Assembly: GCA_007130355.1 (NCBI GenBank) | Contig: SLSQ01000289.1 | Coordinates: 1 to 7,061, forward strand | DNA length: 7,061 nt | Direction of reading: 5' to 3' | Source of the DNA: Trueperaceae bacterium | GTDB lineage: Bacteria > Deinococcota > Deinococci > Deinococcales > Trueperaceae | Part shown: in pieces, positions 5,714-7,061 of the stretch | How the letters are laid out: each line of letters starts with the position of its first letter | Numbering within the stretch: position 1 is the first letter of the stretch | Notes under the pieces: generated by a model | Seen by the model: the letters and a program-made list of their open reading frames with translations, nothing else | The model's database searches: none | What the model was told of the DNA's origin: nothing | Program-made: the position numbers and the translations under genes

Positions 5714-6468
5714 GCGGAACCGGAGCCACCGGTGGACGCGATCCGATGATCGAGATGCAGGAGATTCACAAGTTCTTCGGGCCGCACCACGTGCTCAAGG
5801 GTCTGGACCTGCAGGTCGAGCGCGGCACCGTCGTGGCGCTGATGGGTCCCTCCGGAAGCGGCAAGAGCACCTTCCTACGCTGCATGAACCGGATCGAGGA
5901 ACCGTCGAGCGGCGTCGTCCGCATCGACGGCATGCGCATCAACGAGCTGCGCGTGAACATCGACCAGGTCCGGGCCGACATCGGGATGGTCTTCCAGGAG
6001 TACAACCTGTTCCCGCACCTCACCGCCCTGGCCAACGTCACGCTCGGGCTGGTGCACGTGCGCGGCCGCTCCCGCCGCGAGGCGGAGGAGGTCGGCCGGG
6101 CCGCGCTCGCACGGGTCGGCCTGGCCGACCGAGCCGATCAGCGGCCCCCGGAACTGTCCGGCGGACAGCAGCAGCGCGTCGCCATCGCCCGCTCGCTGGC
6201 GATGCGGCCGAAGGTGCTGCTCTTCGACGAACCGACCTCCGCGCTCGACCCGGAGATGGTGCACGAGGTGCTCGACACCATGCGCGAACTCGCCACGGAG
6301 GGCATGACGATGGTGGTCGTGAGCCACGAACTCGGGTTCCTCCGCGAAGCCGCGAGCCGCGTGGTGATGATGGACGACGGCCGCATCGTGGAGGAAGGGC
6401 CGCCAAGCCAGGTGCTGGGCGAGCCGGAGCACGAACGTACTCGCACCTTCCTCGGGAAGCTGCTATGA
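5710..6468 (+). CDS. Amino-acid ABC transporter ATP-binding protein (GlnQ/HisP type)
   Basis: This 252-residue cytoplasmic ATPase drives the importer. All nucleotide-binding motifs are intact: Walker A GPSGSGKST at 46-54, Q-loop Gln96 in MVFQEYNLFPH, signature LSGGQQQR at 149-156, Walker B VLLFDEP at 169-175 with Glu174, D-loop SALD at 177-180 and switch His206. Length and the tail (DDGRIVEEG) are typical of the polar-amino-acid class. The ATG overlaps the upstream stop by four bases. The first 12 residues are Gly/Thr-rich and not part of the fold, so Met13 (5746) is a possible alternative start, though it lacks a well-spaced ribosome site. Its stop overlaps the start of the second permease in the same way, so it is sandwiched between its two membrane partners. 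Confidence 0.97.
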   Translation: MSGTGATGGRDPMIEMQEIHKFFGPHHVLKGLDLQVERGTVVALMGPSGSGKSTFLRCMNRIEEPSSGVVRIDGMRINELRVNIDQVRADIGMVFQEYNLFPHLTALANVTLGLVHVRGRSRREAEEVGRAALARVGLADRADQRPPELSGGQQQRVAIARSLAMRPKVLLFDEPTSALDPEMVHEVLDTMRELATEGMTMVVVSHELGFLREAASRVVMMDDGRIVEEGPPSQVLGEPEHERTRTFLGKLL

Positions 6469-7061
6469 GCGTTCCGGACCGTCCGCCGCCCCCACCGAAG
6501 CGGCCCGCGTGGCTCCCGTGGCACCGGCGCGGCCCCGTGCTGGCGCTGGCCCTGACGGCCTCGGCCGCCTGGGTGGTGGCGATGGCGCCGCCCCTGGGCG
6601 CACCGGTCGGCGTGCTGGACGCGATCGGCCTGGCGCTCGCGTTCGGGGCGTACCTGGCCGCGACGGTGGTGATCCAGACCGACCGGCACAAGCCGCTCTG
6701 GCTCAAGAACGTGACGGTGCTGGGGCTGTTCGCCCTGCTGGCGCTGCTCTTCTACCGTCACGCCGGCGGCAACTGGGACCGGCTGGGCTACTACTTCTTC
6801 AACTTCGAGGTGATGAGCCGCGGGGACGCTTGGTTCCGCATGCTGCGCGGGCTATGGCTGGCGCTGCAGGTGTTCCTGTACTCGCTGGCGCTGTCGACCG
6901 TGCTGGGCCTGCTGCTCGCGATCGTCCGCAGCATCGTGAACGACAAGCTGCTGAACGTCGTCATCGACGCCTACAGCGACGTGTTCCGCGCCGTGCCTCC
7001 GATCGTGCTGCTGCTGGTCACCTACTCCGCGCTGCCGTACAGCGGCATCGTGCTCTCCCCG
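6465..7061 (+). CDS. Second amino-acid ABC transporter permease (HisM/HisQ type), cut by the window end
   Basis: The first 199 codons are visible and no stop occurs before the window end. The ATG lies in an ATGA overlap with the ATPase stop. After a proline-rich, basic cytoplasmic start (six prolines in the first 11 residues) come hydrophobic segments at about 24-41, 50-70 and 84-97. The canonical permease domain begins near 128 (RGLWLALQVFLYSLALS) and reaches VFRAVPPIVLLLV at 173-185, which matches FFRAMPLIVSMVV of the first permease. It shares with that protein the motif DRxKPxWLK (73-81 here) and WDR followed by FFxF (104-114). The EAA loop lies beyond the window. It would form a heterodimeric channel with the first permease. 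Ordinary family members are much shorter before this domain. Confidence 0.93.
   Translation, partial: MSVPDRPPPPPKRPAWLPWHRRGPVLALALTASAAWVVAMAPPLGAPVGVLDAIGLALAFGAYLAATVVIQTDRHKPLWLKNVTVLGLFALLALLFYRHAGGNWDRLGYYFFNFEVMSRGDAWFRMLRGLWLALQVFLYSLALSTVLGLLLAIVRSIVNDKLLNVVIDAYSDVFRAVPPIVLLLVTYSALPYSGIVLSP

Noticed and set aside
1..7061. CRISPR array, insertion sequence, tRNA or other mobile features
   Set aside because: I saw no regularly spaced repeats, transposase motifs, terminal inverted repeats or tRNA-like cloverleaf on either strand.

Overview
The window is high-GC DNA (roughly 70% by eye) from a bacterium and holds two divergent gene sets around a shared regulatory region of about 400 bases. 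The substrate-binding protein has a signal peptide with no lipobox cysteine. That points to a soluble periplasmic protein and so to a diderm host (for example Proteobacteria or Deinococcota/Trueperaceae) rather than an actinobacterium. This is inference, and no taxonomic marker is present.

The minus strand, read right to left from about 3.4 kb to the window start, carries an IclR-family regulator, a DapA/DHDPS-superfamily lyase and an NADP-type aldehyde dehydrogenase. Gaps are 46 and 47 bases, so this is very likely one operon. The lyase lacks the DHDPS residue Arg138, and both enzymes resemble those of 4-hydroxyproline breakdown: a pyrroline-4-hydroxy-2-carboxylate deaminase feeding an alpha-ketoglutarate-semialdehyde dehydrogenase, giving 2-oxoglutarate. 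A sugar-acid pathway that also ends at alpha-ketoglutarate semialdehyde is the main alternative.

The intergenic region (3379-3784) holds a near-consensus sigma70 promoter for the plus-strand genes, a -10-like element for the IclR operon, a perfect 13-base palindrome with a 10/13 second copy 126 bases away (candidate IclR operators), and a 12-bp hairpin ending two bases before the Shine-Dalgarno of the binding protein.

The plus strand carries a polar-amino-acid-type ABC importer in the order binding protein, permease, ATPase, second permease (cut by the window end). A stem-loop separates the binding protein from the rest, and the last three genes are joined by 4-base ATGA overlaps. Both permeases share an unusual membrane-spanning N-terminal extension. 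The binding protein lacks the aspartate that normally holds the alpha-ammonium group, and has a phenylalanine at a usual serine position. This fits a cyclic secondary amine or betaine ligand such as hydroxyproline or its betaine.

Taken together, the window looks like a regulated uptake-and-degradation locus. The epimerase and the D-hydroxyproline dehydrogenase expected for a full pathway are not in it and would have to lie outside.
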